Below, in pieces: positions 26,983 to 36,127 of a DNA stretch of 64,000 nt. This DNA is from a bacterium. GTDB taxonomy: Bacteria > Sumerlaeota > Sumerlaeia > SLMS01 > JAHLLQ01. Position 1 is the stretch's first letter. The number at the start of each line of letters is the position of its first letter. A program made the translations under genes and the position numbers. The stretch spans positions 444,979-508,978 of the forward strand of contig JAHLLQ010000003.1 of assembly GCA_020444065.1 (NCBI GenBank), read 5' to 3'. The notes beneath the pieces are model-generated. The model saw nothing but the letters and a program-made list of their open reading frames with translations, ran no database searches and had not been told where the DNA came from.

Positions 26983-27206
26983 GAGCGGTTAACCTTCACC
27001 AGTGTCTTGCCCACGAACCACACGAGCCAGAAGCAGACAAACGCGATGGCCGCTGCAATGCGCCACTCATCGACGAACACGGTGACAGTCAGGGCGGGAA
27101 GAACCCCACCCAGCCCGACGAATTCCAGAGCCATCCCCAATCGCCTGCGCGATTGGCGTTTGGGTTCATCCGCGGTCGCGGGAATGGGGCTCTCTGCGTC
27201 GGGCAT
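26979..27206 (-). CDS. Small two-helix membrane protein
   Basis: A 75-aa protein with a hydrophilic, basic N-terminus (KRQSRRR) and two hydrophobic segments, MALEFVGLGGVLPALTVTVF and AAAIAFVCFWLVWFVG, ending VKVNRS. The stop overlaps the start of the GT2-GT9 gene, so the two are translationally coupled. Unknown family; a helper for envelope glycan synthesis is possible from context only. Confidence 0.65.
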   Translation of the reverse strand: MPDAESPIPATADEPKRQSRRRLGMALEFVGLGGVLPALTVTVFVDEWRIAAAIAFVCFWLVWFVGKTLVKVNRS

Positions 27207-27226
27207 GGGTGGGCGCTTCCGTGTGA

Positions 27227-28312
27227 TTACTGGCCAGGTATCGGGGCAATTGGGGCGCCCGGTCCCTGTGCATTGCGGATCGAGACCTTCTGCGCCACCT
27301 TCTCGGCAATCTTCCGATAGATGTCGTAGTATTCGGAGTCCTTCTGCCCGGCGATCGGGTTTCCGCCATCCATCGAGCGACGAATGTTGGAATTCAAGGG
27401 CACGGCGCCCAGGAACATGTCCTCGCCCATCGCATCGGCCGTGCGTTCGCCGCCACCGCTATCGAAGACTTCGTCCCGATGACCGCACTGCGGGCACAGG
27501 TAGTAGGACATGTTCTCGACGATCCCGAGGATCGGAATCTGAATCTGCTGGAACATCGCGATGCCCTTGCGCACGTCCTGCAGGGCGATGTGCTGCGGGG
27601 TCGTGACGATGACGGCGCCCGTCACCGGAACCATCTGCGAGAGCGAAAGCTGCACATCGCCGGTTCCAGGCGGGAGGTCGATGACGAGATAATCCTGTTC
27701 GCCCCAGACGACGTCGTTCAGGAGCTGCTTCAGCACGCCATGCAGCATCGGTCCGCGCCAGACGATCGGCTGATCCTCGTTGACGAGAAAGCCCATCGAC
27801 ATCACCGACACACCGTTCGCGCCGATGGGGACGATTCGGTTTTCGACAACTTTCGGACGACCGGACACGCCAACCATCGCGGGGATGTTCGGCCCGTAGA
27901 TATCGGCGTCGAGAAGGGCCACCTTTGCGCCGAGCTCCTTCAGTGCCACCGCCAGGTTCACAGCGGTCGTGGTCTTCCCCACGCCTCCCTTGCCGGAACC
28001 GACGGCGATAATATTCTTGATGCCGGGGATCGGGGCTTTGCCTTCGCCGACGGCTCCCTGGCGCACATTCGCGGACATGGTAATGGTGATCTCGCCGACG
28101 CCTTCGATCTTGGCGATCGCGTTCTCGCATTCGCGACGAATGTGATCCTTCAAGGGGCAGGCCGGCGTCGTCAGTTCGATCTCAGCGGAGACGTTGCCGT
28201 TGTCGTCGACCTCGACGTTCTTCACCATATTCAGTGTGACGAGGTCTTTCTTCAGGTCAGGATCATCAACCGTTGCCAGGGCTTCCATGACGCGTTGCTT
28301 CATATCGGTCAT
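27227..28312 (-). CDS. mrp: Mrp/NBP35-type iron-sulfur cluster carrier ATPase
   Basis: Cytoplasmic P-loop ATPase (ApbC/Mrp) that binds an Fe-S cluster and hands it to target proteins. The 361-aa product has an N-terminal MIP18/DUF59 domain (VDDPDLKKDLVTLNMVKNV, ELTTPACPLKD) and the deviant Walker A GKGGVGKTTT at 107-116. Further motifs are LLDADIYGPNIP, VIDLPPGTGDVQL and the cluster-binding CPQC (C273, C276). Length and order are normal. It lies 20 bases upstream of the small membrane protein gene and may be cotranscribed with the glycosyltransferase genes. Confidence 0.95.
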   Translation of the reverse strand: MTDMKQRVMEALATVDDPDLKKDLVTLNMVKNVEVDDNGNVSAEIELTTPACPLKDHIRRECENAIAKIEGVGEITITMSANVRQGAVGEGKAPIPGIKNIIAVGSGKGGVGKTTTAVNLAVALKELGAKVALLDADIYGPNIPAMVGVSGRPKVVENRIVPIGANGVSVMSMGFLVNEDQPIVWRGPMLHGVLKQLLNDVVWGEQDYLVIDLPPGTGDVQLSLSQMVPVTGAVIVTTPQHIALQDVRKGIAMFQQIQIPILGIVENMSYYLCPQCGHRDEVFDSGGGERTADAMGEDMFLGAVPLNSNIRRSMDGGNPIAGQKDSEYYDIYRKIAEKVAQKVSIRNAQGPGAPIAPIPGQ

Positions 28313-28386
28313 TCTCTAAGTACTCCATCCATCCATAATAATTGGTCCGTAAGCACGACCGGTTGCGGGGCAGTCGTCAAGGCCTG

Positions 28387-30126
28387 TTACCGGCGCCGTT
28401 TCTGATCGTTGTCCGGGGAAACATAGTAGCGACTCCGGTTAATCTCGGTCTCCACTGTCGTCATCGTGATCAGGGGCATTCGACGTGTCAGGACGCGCAC
28501 AAAATCATCTCGTGTTGTGTCTTCCTTCATGACGACGACGCGATGATCCCGGAGTCCGGAGTTGTCGAATTCCCAAGCCGGCCCGCTTGGGTCTTCTGCA
28601 CCGACGTAGCGCACCTCGATGCGCACCTTGCCTCCGCCGAAATCGTCGACCTGCAGGGATTCACCCGCTGGGATGGTCGCTTTATGCTGCTTCGCCGGAA
28701 CCGTACCTGCCGGGATCGACGAAACGGTGACTTCCACCGGCAGGCGCGTGTCGTTAAAGACTTCGAAAATATTCCACATCGCCGTGTAGTTGAGGATGTC
28801 GTAGATCTGCTGAGCCTCGACGTCTTTCTCCATCGGCGACAGGACTTCACCATCCTGGGTCGTGACCGTATTAAAGGTCTCCGGTTTGATAATGGTAAAC
28901 GGATGAGAGTCGGTGTACACCATTCCAAGATAGGCAACGCGATCCAACTGCGATCCGTCTGCATAGGCTAGAATGGCAAGGTTCCGATCCGCAGGTGGGC
29001 GAACGATGGTGATCTGGCCGGGGAACATGCGAACCGGGAAATTGTAGAGCAGTTCCTGATCGATGTCCGCAAAGGTCAGCAGGACCATGTGTGGGGTCGC
29101 ATTCATGACCGGCACCATGCTGGTCTGATTCGTCATCGACCCGGTCATCGCCGTCGGCAGGCCCCTGGTCGGATCGCGGAAGTACTCCTCGACCTTTTCG
29201 CTCAGCACTCGGGCTCGATCATCGATTCCAGGGGTTGGTGTCGGAGTGACGCGCTTCTCTGGAGTCGGCGTGGGTGTGGGCCAGGGCTTCAGTCGGTAGA
29301 CGGTGCGGAATCCGATTTCGTCACGAGTCTGGCCGGGGATGCGCGGAAGACGGGCCGTTGCGCGGCCATCGCCGTCTTCGTAGTAGTTCCCACCCTTCAC
29401 GACCATCGACTCCCCCTCTTCAGGGCCGCGCGGGTTCTTCTTTCCGGCAGCCGCCTCGTGGTATCCGCGGTCAAAGAAGTCCTTTGTCCACTCGGACACA
29501 TTGCCCGCCATGTCCAAGACACCGAAGGGGGATTCATCCGCCGTTTGAGTGCCGACTTCCAGGGTCATGGCGCTGCCTCCGGCACCGATCAATGCCGCTT
29601 CCTTGTCGGGCTGATTTCCCCATGGATAGAGAAACGCCTCCTTGCCACGAGCGGCGATTTCCCACTCGGCTTCGGTCGGCAGGTCCTTGGCCATGTACTC
29701 GGCGTACTGAAGCCCATCGTAGTACGGAATTCCGACTACGGGGCGGCCGTCGTCGAGGAGCTTTTCTCGGCCGTAAATCGTACGTGGCAAGCTCGCGCCC
29801 GTCACCTGGGCGAATTGCTTGTACTGCGCGTTGGAGACTTCGGTTTTGTCGATGTAGTAAGAGCCGATCTCGACGGTGACGGCGGGTCCCTCATCGGGTT
29901 TGAAACCGACATCCGTGGGATCATCGATACCGATCTGATATTCGCCGGCAGGAATCAGGATCATCACACTATTATCCCGTTGCCAGATGATCTCGCGGGG
30001 CAGCTTTCCAAAGTCGGATGTCTCGACCATTTCCGTGCCGGGGACAGGCTTCTGGGCGAAGGCTGCGCCGCAGATCAACATCACGACAGAAATGAGAATC
30101 GCGGAGCTTCTATGCAGGGCTTTCAT
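28387..30126 (-). CDS. Secreted SUMF1/FGE-fold protein with Pro/Thr linker and extra C-terminal domain
   Basis: A 579-aa exported protein; ATG 30126 opens signal peptide KALHRSSAILISVVMLICGA. Residues about 40-275 are a formylglycine-generating-enzyme (SUMF1) fold: MILIPAGEYQIGIDD, YYIDKTEVSNAQYKQF, LPTEAEWEIAARG, MAGNVSEWTKDFF, VVKGGNYYEDGDG and IGFRTVYRL. The active-site cysteine pair of true FGEs is not apparent, so sulfatase activation is unlikely; many bacterial members are structural or binding proteins. A TPTPTPEKRVTPTPTP linker leads to about 270 residues without recognisable domain (FPGQITIVRPPADRNLAIL, NTVTTQDGEVL). It is divergent from the 14-Cys gene. Confidence 0.78.
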   Translation of the reverse strand: MKALHRSSAILISVVMLICGAAFAQKPVPGTEMVETSDFGKLPREIIWQRDNSVMILIPAGEYQIGIDDPTDVGFKPDEGPAVTVEIGSYYIDKTEVSNAQYKQFAQVTGASLPRTIYGREKLLDDGRPVVGIPYYDGLQYAEYMAKDLPTEAEWEIAARGKEAFLYPWGNQPDKEAALIGAGGSAMTLEVGTQTADESPFGVLDMAGNVSEWTKDFFDRGYHEAAAGKKNPRGPEEGESMVVKGGNYYEDGDGRATARLPRIPGQTRDEIGFRTVYRLKPWPTPTPTPEKRVTPTPTPGIDDRARVLSEKVEEYFRDPTRGLPTAMTGSMTNQTSMVPVMNATPHMVLLTFADIDQELLYNFPVRMFPGQITIVRPPADRNLAILAYADGSQLDRVAYLGMVYTDSHPFTIIKPETFNTVTTQDGEVLSPMEKDVEAQQIYDILNYTAMWNIFEVFNDTRLPVEVTVSSIPAGTVPAKQHKATIPAGESLQVDDFGGGKVRIEVRYVGAEDPSGPAWEFDNSGLRDHRVVVMKEDTTRDDFVRVLTRRMPLITMTTVETEINRSRYYVSPDNDQKRRR

Positions 30127-30314
30127 AGCAATGGCATCCTGGGGGCGGTTTCTCGACCAAGCATCGCCCACGAGATTAGGAGCAGGGGGGCAAGAACGAA
30201 AGCGAAAAGGGGTATTGTAATGCGAGTTTGCAAAGATTTGACTTGAGTGACATGCGGTATAATGTTCATGTGACTCTGTCCGGGGAAAACTTATGCAATG
30301 GAGGTTTCAGCGGA

Positions 30315-30773
30315 ATGAGATATAGACCAATGCTTTTGCTGGTGCTGTGTGCTGGCTTGTTGGCAGTAATGCTGCCGCCGCTCCACATACGCGCCAGTTG
30401 CCCTCCGAAGGCGCCCCAGACTCCCTGGAATTGCGATGGTATCCAGGAGAAGTCAGCGCAAGATCAAATCTGCCAGGGCGAGGACGAGACGTGTCCAGCC
30501 TGCATCACCGCGTCAGATACTCCACCGACCATCAAGGTCAACTTCACCGACAATGTTCTGCATGAATGCACCGGCCTGTTCATGGGATCGGGTGATTGCA
30601 AGGGGTCCCTTGCCGTAACCTGCTACGATGTGTACCAGTGCAACTACCTGAGTCCTGCCGTTGCACGTTGTGATCCGGCTGGATGCAATATTCTTGTCGT
30701 GGACTATTGCCGCCAGTTCGACGATGCCACGTACAGTTCGACGGTCTACGGGCCGGATTTCTGCTGTGACTGA
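30315..30773 (+). CDS. Secreted cysteine-rich protein (14 Cys), unknown function
   Basis: A 152-aa product from ATG 30315, with GGAGG at 30300-30304; the frame also continues upstream to an ATG at 30228 but without a signal there. Signal peptide RYRPMLLLVLCAGLLAVML. The mature part has 13 or 14 cysteines, including TCPAC, ECTG, DCKG, RCDPAGC and a terminal FCCD, a density that suggests a disulfide-locked extracellular domain. AGA/ATA-type codons and a lower GC than neighbours point to a different origin. No family recognised. The next gene, another exported protein, follows after a hairpin and may be functionally linked. Confidence 0.7.
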   Translation: MRYRPMLLLVLCAGLLAVMLPPLHIRASCPPKAPQTPWNCDGIQEKSAQDQICQGEDETCPACITASDTPPTIKVNFTDNVLHECTGLFMGSGDCKGSLAVTCYDVYQCNYLSPAVARCDPAGCNILVVDYCRQFDDATYSSTVYGPDFCCD

Positions 30774-30784
30774 TTGAGATCAAG

Positions 30785-30828
30785 CGATTGCTTCCCGCGC
30801 AGTATTCCCGGACGGCGGGAAGCAATCG
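30785..30828 (+). terminator. Hairpin after the 14-Cys gene
   Basis: Perfect 14-bp stem CGATTGCTTCCCGC (30785-30798) with its complement at 30815-30828 and a 16-base loop, 12 bases past the stop. No T-run follows, so partial termination or transcript stabilisation before the next gene is more likely than a full stop. Confidence 0.55.
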
Positions 30829-30855
30829 GACAATGCGCCAATTGGGAGGAATGCA

Positions 30856-31980
30856 ATGCTGAAGCACATTTACAGAAGCTTGTATGGGGTAAGAGTGAAT
30901 AAGGGTGGCTTGATGTGGGCACTGGCTCTGGGGATTAGCGTCGGATTCGCACCCGTGACAGGGCTTTCGCAGGTCGATACCGACAAGGGCCTTCAATCCG
31001 TTCCTGGTGGGCAGGATGAATCGAGACAAGATCGAGAGACCGCACGGGAGACTGCCCTGGCGGTCTTCCTGGACGCATCAGAATGTGAGCGATCCATCCA
31101 GACATGCTCCAAACCGCTTAAGGCATCTATCCATCTTGTTGAATCATCTTCTGCAGTGCTGACTTTCTCCAGCAAGGATGGTTCAGCCCCCGAAGTCGAA
31201 GTTCCTTGGGTCAGGGAGTATTTGATCGAGACGCACCTAGATCGAGGTCAAGGGTGCATAGTATCACTGATTTCTCGGGTAGCGGAGTCATTTGGAGCCG
31301 ATCCCGTCCAGACCGCTTCCACGCAGGTCCTGCATGCTGAGATGAGAGGAAACACGATCCGTCTTATGCCCAATTACAGAGCCGGGATCAGTCAGTTGTC
31401 ACCCTTCGATGATGTGAACGAGTTGGAGAGACTTCAGGGAAACCTGATCATAGATAGCGAGAGATTGGGCGATCCACTTGCCCTGGGATGCTTCGCTCGC
31501 AGTCCGATTCATCTGCGCTTGGATGACTACATCGCACGCTTTCTTTCTCCAGGCGCGCCATTCTCCGAGAATACCGCTGTCAGAATTCTCCCGGGCCTCA
31601 CCGGCGAAGTGGAGTTCGAAATCACCGTGACGACAGATCAAGGAAAGATGAACTCCCAGGAACGGTACCGATATCGTTCATATCTTGGGCATTGGTATTT
31701 GATTGCCTGGGACTTCAGAGTGCCGGGAGAAGGGGTGGTTGATTCCGGGTCGTGGGACTACGGTGTATTCGTGCATCCTGATGGAGAATCCGCTGTTCTG
31801 CCGATATCGCGGTGCTACACCACCAAAATCGATGGGCGTGTGAGCACTCAGCAGGAGGAGGCTTTCTCCATTGAGTTCCTTTCCACTCCGCTGACTCCGG
31901 AAGAGTCGCTGGGTTTGATTGAGACTTATAAGAGCGATGCGCAAGAACGAGGCGCCCACCTTTTCCAGCTAGATGAGTAG
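30856..31980 (+). CDS. Exported protein of unknown function
   Basis: A 374-aa protein preceded by GGGAGGA. An N-terminal hydrophobic segment (GGLMWALALGISVGFAPVTG) after a basic start looks like a signal peptide or anchor. The mature region has two early cysteines (ECERSIQTC), a mid-protein block DYIARFLSPGAPFSENTAVR and a beta-rich end (YRYRSYLGHWYLIAWDFRVP, GSWDYGVFVHPDGESAVLP). No family recognised. Like the preceding gene it is AT-richer than the window average and uses AGA/AGG codons freely. It is 82 bases downstream of that gene on the same strand. Confidence 0.65.
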   Translation: MLKHIYRSLYGVRVNKGGLMWALALGISVGFAPVTGLSQVDTDKGLQSVPGGQDESRQDRETARETALAVFLDASECERSIQTCSKPLKASIHLVESSSAVLTFSSKDGSAPEVEVPWVREYLIETHLDRGQGCIVSLISRVAESFGADPVQTASTQVLHAEMRGNTIRLMPNYRAGISQLSPFDDVNELERLQGNLIIDSERLGDPLALGCFARSPIHLRLDDYIARFLSPGAPFSENTAVRILPGLTGEVEFEITVTTDQGKMNSQERYRYRSYLGHWYLIAWDFRVPGEGVVDSGSWDYGVFVHPDGESAVLPISRCYTTKIDGRVSTQQEEAFSIEFLSTPLTPEESLGLIETYKSDAQERGAHLFQLDE

Positions 31981-32574
31981 GATCCACTCTTCAGGTGCTC
32001 GGTTCTTGGCGAGCCTGTTCTGGCCATCTTGGTAGTTGGGCTGACGACTCGGAGGAGCGCCCTGTAGAGGAGGTCTGGAAGGACAAGAGTCTTGGATCGA
32101 CTGAGTTCGGGATGCCTTCGCTTCTACCCGTTTGCCGAGCCCGGCGCCTCACTTCTAAAAGACGTTCAGCCGCGAATGACTCTCGTCATTTCGGCCTCCG
32201 TTGCTAGGCCACGACCGTGACTCTTTGCAATAGGAACTGTCCCCCGGAGAAGGCGGATCAGAGTCCAGGGGCAAGCAGATCAGCAAGACGATCTCGCTCT
32301 GTACGCATATTTCCCAGTCTGCAACCCATGCCATGTGACCGGCGGGCCTCTTTCGGATAGGAGATGGATATCTTGATATGAGGACAAGGGAGCCTTGCCC
32401 GTTGAGTTCCGCAACGATGCAGTTGATTTGTCTGTTCTCAGGTTAGAAGACGATCAGTGGGGATTTCTCCAAGTCACGCTTTGTGAGGTGCGATGATGAC
32501 GATCACAGACATCGGCAGGTCTCTTTAGTCCCCATACTCATTTGGATGGAGAGACACAGCAAGACCCAAAGAAG
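31981..32574. other. Gene-free stretch, possibly decayed coding sequence
   Basis: About 590 bases without a convincing gene. One short open stretch at 32377-32496 (+) reads like a protein end (VEFRNDAVDLSVLRLEDDQW) but has no start codon and an in-frame stop just before it; it may be a gene remnant. Base composition resembles the two preceding genes. Confidence 0.35.
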
Positions 32575-32602
32575 AAGGGCGGCTCCGGAGAGCCGCCCTT
32601 CG
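32575..32602 (-). terminator. Terminator of the 598-aa secreted protein gene
   Basis: Perfect 12-bp stem GAAGGGCGGCTC (32575-32586) with GAGCCGCCCTTC (32591-32602) and a CGGA tetraloop, 32 bases beyond the stop. The far side is A-rich on the plus strand, giving a weak U-rich stretch on the minus strand. Confidence 0.78.
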
Positions 32603-32633
32603 TTCGGTCAAGGGTTAGTGGTTGTTACCTGCC

Positions 32634-34430
32634 TCAGGGGCAAGCGCTCGCCGGGGCCGCCGGGGAGTCGAACGTACGGACGGTCACCTGATCGATCCGG
32701 GTGATGCCGCTGTCGTTGACGCCGCTCAGGAACGGCTGGAAGGCGAAGACGTCGAACGTGATGTTGCCAAGCCACGTCGAGCCTGTCAGCATCTGCGGCT
32801 CCATAACGATGGAGAAGCGCTTCGAGGAGGTCTCGAGTGAGTTGAGCACGCTCGCGGCGTTGTCGGAACGGAAGTTGAAGTGCGACGTACGTCCCGCGCC
32901 AGCGCCACCAACATCGGTCTGGCTGCCGTTGACACCCAAGCGAAGCTCGGGAAGGTCGACACTCGGTGTCGGTGCGGACATCCAGATATCAACCCACAGC
33001 AGCTTGTCGTTGCCGACGCTGAGGAAGTTCTGGAGGCCGTCGCCGTCCGAGATCCACGTGCCATAGGTCATGGCCGTGCCGGTACCATTCAGGTTCTGGA
33101 TCAGAGCCGTCGTGCCGGAGCCCGTGGTCGTGATCGAGCGGGTCGGGTTGATATTCTGGAAGCGCCACACACCGCCGATATCGAAGGTGGTCGGGCTGGC
33201 AGCCGGAGTCGGCTGGCCACTGGCTGCGACCATCGCCGGGTTACCAGCGTTGTACACCATGGTCTCGCCGGTCAGGCCGTTCGTATCGACCGTGAAGATT
33301 TCAACCTGGCTCAGAGTGGCGTCGAGGGCCACAGTCGGGGTGAAGTCATAAACGTCGAAGAACAACTGGGCGTCGCCGGTGGCATGCGCGTACGCATACT
33401 GACGGAACGCTCTCGGCGTGGTGTTCGGGCCGCTGTTGTTGAACTGGCCTTCAACCCAAGACTCATGGGCCTGGCCAATGCCGTCGGTCGAGTTCGGACC
33501 AACGCGGACACGAAGCGTCGCGTTGTTCAGCTCGTTGCCGGGGGCGTTGTCGCCCGCGATCGTCCAACGGAACATGTACAGGTTGCCCTGCGTCAGGGTC
33601 AGGTTGCCAGAAGGCAGTGCCCAGTCAGCCAGCAGGTTCGTGCCGTCGACCTGTCCACCATTGCCGGTACCGGCAGTGACGGAGGCGGTGGCGGCGGGAG
33701 CCGGGCTGGTAGCGGGGCTCTGCGTGAGGTCGTTGGCGTCGCCACTGACGGTCGGCAACTGATAGCCGGCGGTCAGGAACGTCGAGGCGCCTGCGAAGAT
33801 CCAGCCGTCGAACGTGTCGTAGCAGTCGACCGGCGTGAAGACGCCAGTGGACTCGGACAGACGATCGAGCGTGCCGTCGTTCGTGGTGATAACGGAGAAG
33901 GACTTGAAGCCCAGACCGCTTTCTTCCTGGTCAGTGACGAACATCGTGATGATGGCTTCGTCATTGATCGAGCCCGGATCCGCATACGGAGTCGCATTCG
34001 GCTCGGGGCTGTACTGCACATTGCGGAAGTCAAGGGCATCGCCCGTGTCCACATTGTAGCCATCCAGAAGGATGTCGGCAGTGGTCGGCGGCAGCGTGGC
34101 GTAGCCAAGGTTGCCGTCGATCGAGATCGTCTGCGCGCCACCCGTCAACGGGGTTGACGGAGAAGCAACAGTCGACTCTGTGAAGAGGTACTTCAGTTCA
34201 GACGCCGGAGAGTCGGCATCTGATACGTACGACGCCAATTCAAACGCGTCGCTGAACCGGAAGAGGTTCTGCGTCGTGTCCGTATTGAAGTCGAAGGTGT
34301 CCGAAGTCATCTTGTCGGTCATGAATACAGTGGGGATCTCGTCGACTGTGGGGCCGACTGCAAAGACACTACCACTGACCAGGGCCGCAGCAAGGACACC
34401 TAGGGTTGTTTTGGTGAACCCTTTGCGCAT
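32634..34430 (-). CDS. Secreted 598-aa protein, possibly abundant surface protein
   Basis: Function unknown. A clear signal peptide (RKGFTKTTLGVLAAALVSGS then VFA) precedes a Ser/Thr/Asn/Gly-rich, Cys-poor, beta-type mature chain. Segments such as WALPSGNLTLTQGNLYMFRW, AQLFFDVYDFTPTVALD and TWLGNITFDVFAFQPFLSG recur with similar spacing (a ...FDVxxFxP... element twice), suggesting two related beta-sandwich domains. The start has AAAGGAG about 10 bases ahead, and a hairpin in the leader plus a strong terminator suggest a single, well-expressed gene. It could be an S-layer-like or matrix protein; that is a guess. No enzyme motif found. Confidence 0.72.
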   Translation of the reverse strand: MRKGFTKTTLGVLAAALVSGSVFAVGPTVDEIPTVFMTDKMTSDTFDFNTDTTQNLFRFSDAFELASYVSDADSPASELKYLFTESTVASPSTPLTGGAQTISIDGNLGYATLPPTTADILLDGYNVDTGDALDFRNVQYSPEPNATPYADPGSINDEAIITMFVTDQEESGLGFKSFSVITTNDGTLDRLSESTGVFTPVDCYDTFDGWIFAGASTFLTAGYQLPTVSGDANDLTQSPATSPAPAATASVTAGTGNGGQVDGTNLLADWALPSGNLTLTQGNLYMFRWTIAGDNAPGNELNNATLRVRVGPNSTDGIGQAHESWVEGQFNNSGPNTTPRAFRQYAYAHATGDAQLFFDVYDFTPTVALDATLSQVEIFTVDTNGLTGETMVYNAGNPAMVAASGQPTPAASPTTFDIGGVWRFQNINPTRSITTTGSGTTALIQNLNGTGTAMTYGTWISDGDGLQNFLSVGNDKLLWVDIWMSAPTPSVDLPELRLGVNGSQTDVGGAGAGRTSHFNFRSDNAASVLNSLETSSKRFSIVMEPQMLTGSTWLGNITFDVFAFQPFLSGVNDSGITRIDQVTVRTFDSPAAPASACP

Positions 34431-34939
34431 TAGGACAGTTCTCCTTTCTCTAGGAAGGAATCTCCAAGGTTCCTCTGAACCTCGGGGAAGAGCAGGGGGT
34501 GCACTTCACCAAATAGCCTGTTCGTTGTGGGGAACGTCCTCCTCGCGTGGGAATTTCCGAAAGTCATAGATTTTGTGGTCCTTCCACCGGACTCAGTGTA
34601 GCTGAGAGTGCTCGCTCTTCGGCTCCGCCATCGTCAACTCCAAAATAGCTTCGGAGCACTCCATAGACCAAACCCGCGCCTTTTTCCACGAGTCTATCCT
34701 CTGTTTGAGCACCTTCCGCCCCGCCTGTCAACCGCGATTTGGGTGGGAAGAATGCCTGCCAGCGGCCTCAACGCATCTTCCGAGAGAGCCGTTTTTTCAA
34801 GCATTTTCAATTATTTCCACATGTAGATACCAGGGGGCCGCCCACCCGCCGATCCAGATCCGCTTCAGAATTCCGGACCCCCATTCCCGCCGTCCCCGTT
34901 CCCGGACAATCAATCCGGAATTTCTCTTCGATTCTCGCA
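34431..34939. other. Intergenic region with leader hairpin
   Basis: About 500 bases without a gene. It holds the promoter and leader of the minus-strand 598-aa protein. A small hairpin AGGTTC-CTCT-GAACCT lies at 34467-34482, about 37 bases upstream of that start codon. The remainder is the downstream flank of the acyltransferase gene's neighbour and shows nothing further. Confidence 0.4.
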
Positions 34940-36046
34940 TCACACTCCGCCCCCAGGCTGCTTGACATGGTGGCGTTGAGCGATCACCGAGCGATAGCCC
35001 AACAGCGGCTCCTCGATCAGTTTCCAGGAGATCGTCGCGACCGGGATCGAGATCGCCGCGAGCACAATCGCCCTCAGCCACGGCAGGTCGTACAGCGTCG
35101 GCCAGAGGAAATCCAGAGACCGGGAAACGAAGAAGTGGTAGAGGTACAGGCCGTAGCTGATCCGTCCGACGAAGACCAGCGGGCGCCAGTTCAGGCTCCG
35201 CGCCAGCACGCCGGGGCGCTCCGGGTTGTCCGTCAGCAGCGTTCCCAGCATCCCGAATGGCACCCACGCCACGATTGTATACAACAGTCCAAGAGAGAGG
35301 TGGTTCGCCAAAGGCGTGACCGCGTAGGGTTGTACTCCGGCATAGTCGTAGAGCATCGCCGCGAACAGGCAGGCCGCCCCAAAGAGCAGGATGTACCGGG
35401 AAAAGATTCGAAACCAGGCCTTGCCGTAGAAGCTTGTCGGCAGCGAGGCCAGCAGGCCGCCGTAGGCGAAGCTGTCCATCCGATAGGGGAGCAACATTTG
35501 CAGAGAGGCGAAACTTCCCTCCGGGGGCTGAATTGCCCGGAGGATGGGCGACATAAAGATCAGAATCAGGCAGATTCGGGGCCGCCAGGCGGCAGCCGTT
35601 ATGAAGATCAGCACCGACCAGAAGACGTAGAACTGCTCCTCAACCGCAAGTGACCACGTGTGGATAGCGAGTGGGTTTTGAGGGCCTCTTGCATAATAGA
35701 AGTTCTGAAGCGACATGAGCTGGTAGCGGAATTCCTCCCAGCTTGAGACCCCAGCGAAGTAGGGCACCGTGATGCACATCAGGTAGATGGGTAGGATTCG
35801 CAGGGCTCGGCGCCAGTAGAAGTCCCGGAAGTAGATCGGGCTCTCGCGCCGCCGGATCAGCAGGCGCGTAATCAGAAAGCCGCTGAGGACGAAGAAGTAG
35901 TCCACGCCGATCCAGCCGAAAGGCAGCAGATGGTGCGAGGCGTGGTGGACAAGAACCAGCAGAACCGCAATGCCGCGAATACCGTCCAGGCTCGCGACCC
36001 GGCGGTCGAGGGCCATCAATTCCGACGGATCGTTCCTTTGCGGCAT
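34940..36046 (-). CDS. Acyltransferase 3 family membrane protein (OafA/YrhL type)
   Basis: Integral membrane acyltransferase that O-acylates (often acetylates) envelope sugars. The 368-aa product has the family opening RRVASLDGIRGIAVLLVLVH, the following GWIGVDYFFVLSGFLI and RRALRILP, then HTWSLAVEEQFYVFW, whose Glu belongs to the family signature. About ten hydrophobic helices fill the chain and no extra periplasmic SGNH domain is attached. ATG 36046 follows GAGG; an upstream in-frame start at 36094 is less likely. The neighbouring lipoproteins run in the same direction. The acceptor glycan is unknown. Confidence 0.9.
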   Translation of the reverse strand: MPQRNDPSELMALDRRVASLDGIRGIAVLLVLVHHASHHLLPFGWIGVDYFFVLSGFLITRLLIRRRESPIYFRDFYWRRALRILPIYLMCITVPYFAGVSSWEEFRYQLMSLQNFYYARGPQNPLAIHTWSLAVEEQFYVFWSVLIFITAAAWRPRICLILIFMSPILRAIQPPEGSFASLQMLLPYRMDSFAYGGLLASLPTSFYGKAWFRIFSRYILLFGAACLFAAMLYDYAGVQPYAVTPLANHLSLGLLYTIVAWVPFGMLGTLLTDNPERPGVLARSLNWRPLVFVGRISYGLYLYHFFVSRSLDFLWPTLYDLPWLRAIVLAAISIPVATISWKLIEEPLLGYRSVIAQRHHVKQPGGGV

Positions 36047-36127
36047 GGGGGCCTCGTCGTTGCTGTCGAGCCCGCTGCGGCTGGGCACGAGCACGGCGCG
36101 AACCCGGGTGAAGTCAGGTCTGGGGGC

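Noticed and set aside
28387-30126. Sulfatase-modifying (formylglycine-generating) activity for the SUMF1-fold protein
   Set aside because: The active-site cysteines of true FGEs are not apparent and no sulfatase gene is in the window, so only the fold is claimed.
31995-32207. 70-codon frame after the exported-protein gene
   Set aside because: No ribosome-binding site, Arg/Ser-rich random composition and no partner context.
32377-32496. Short open stretch resembling a protein C-terminus
   Set aside because: Only about 39 codons, no start codon and a stop just upstream. It may be a remnant of a lost gene but cannot be supported as one.
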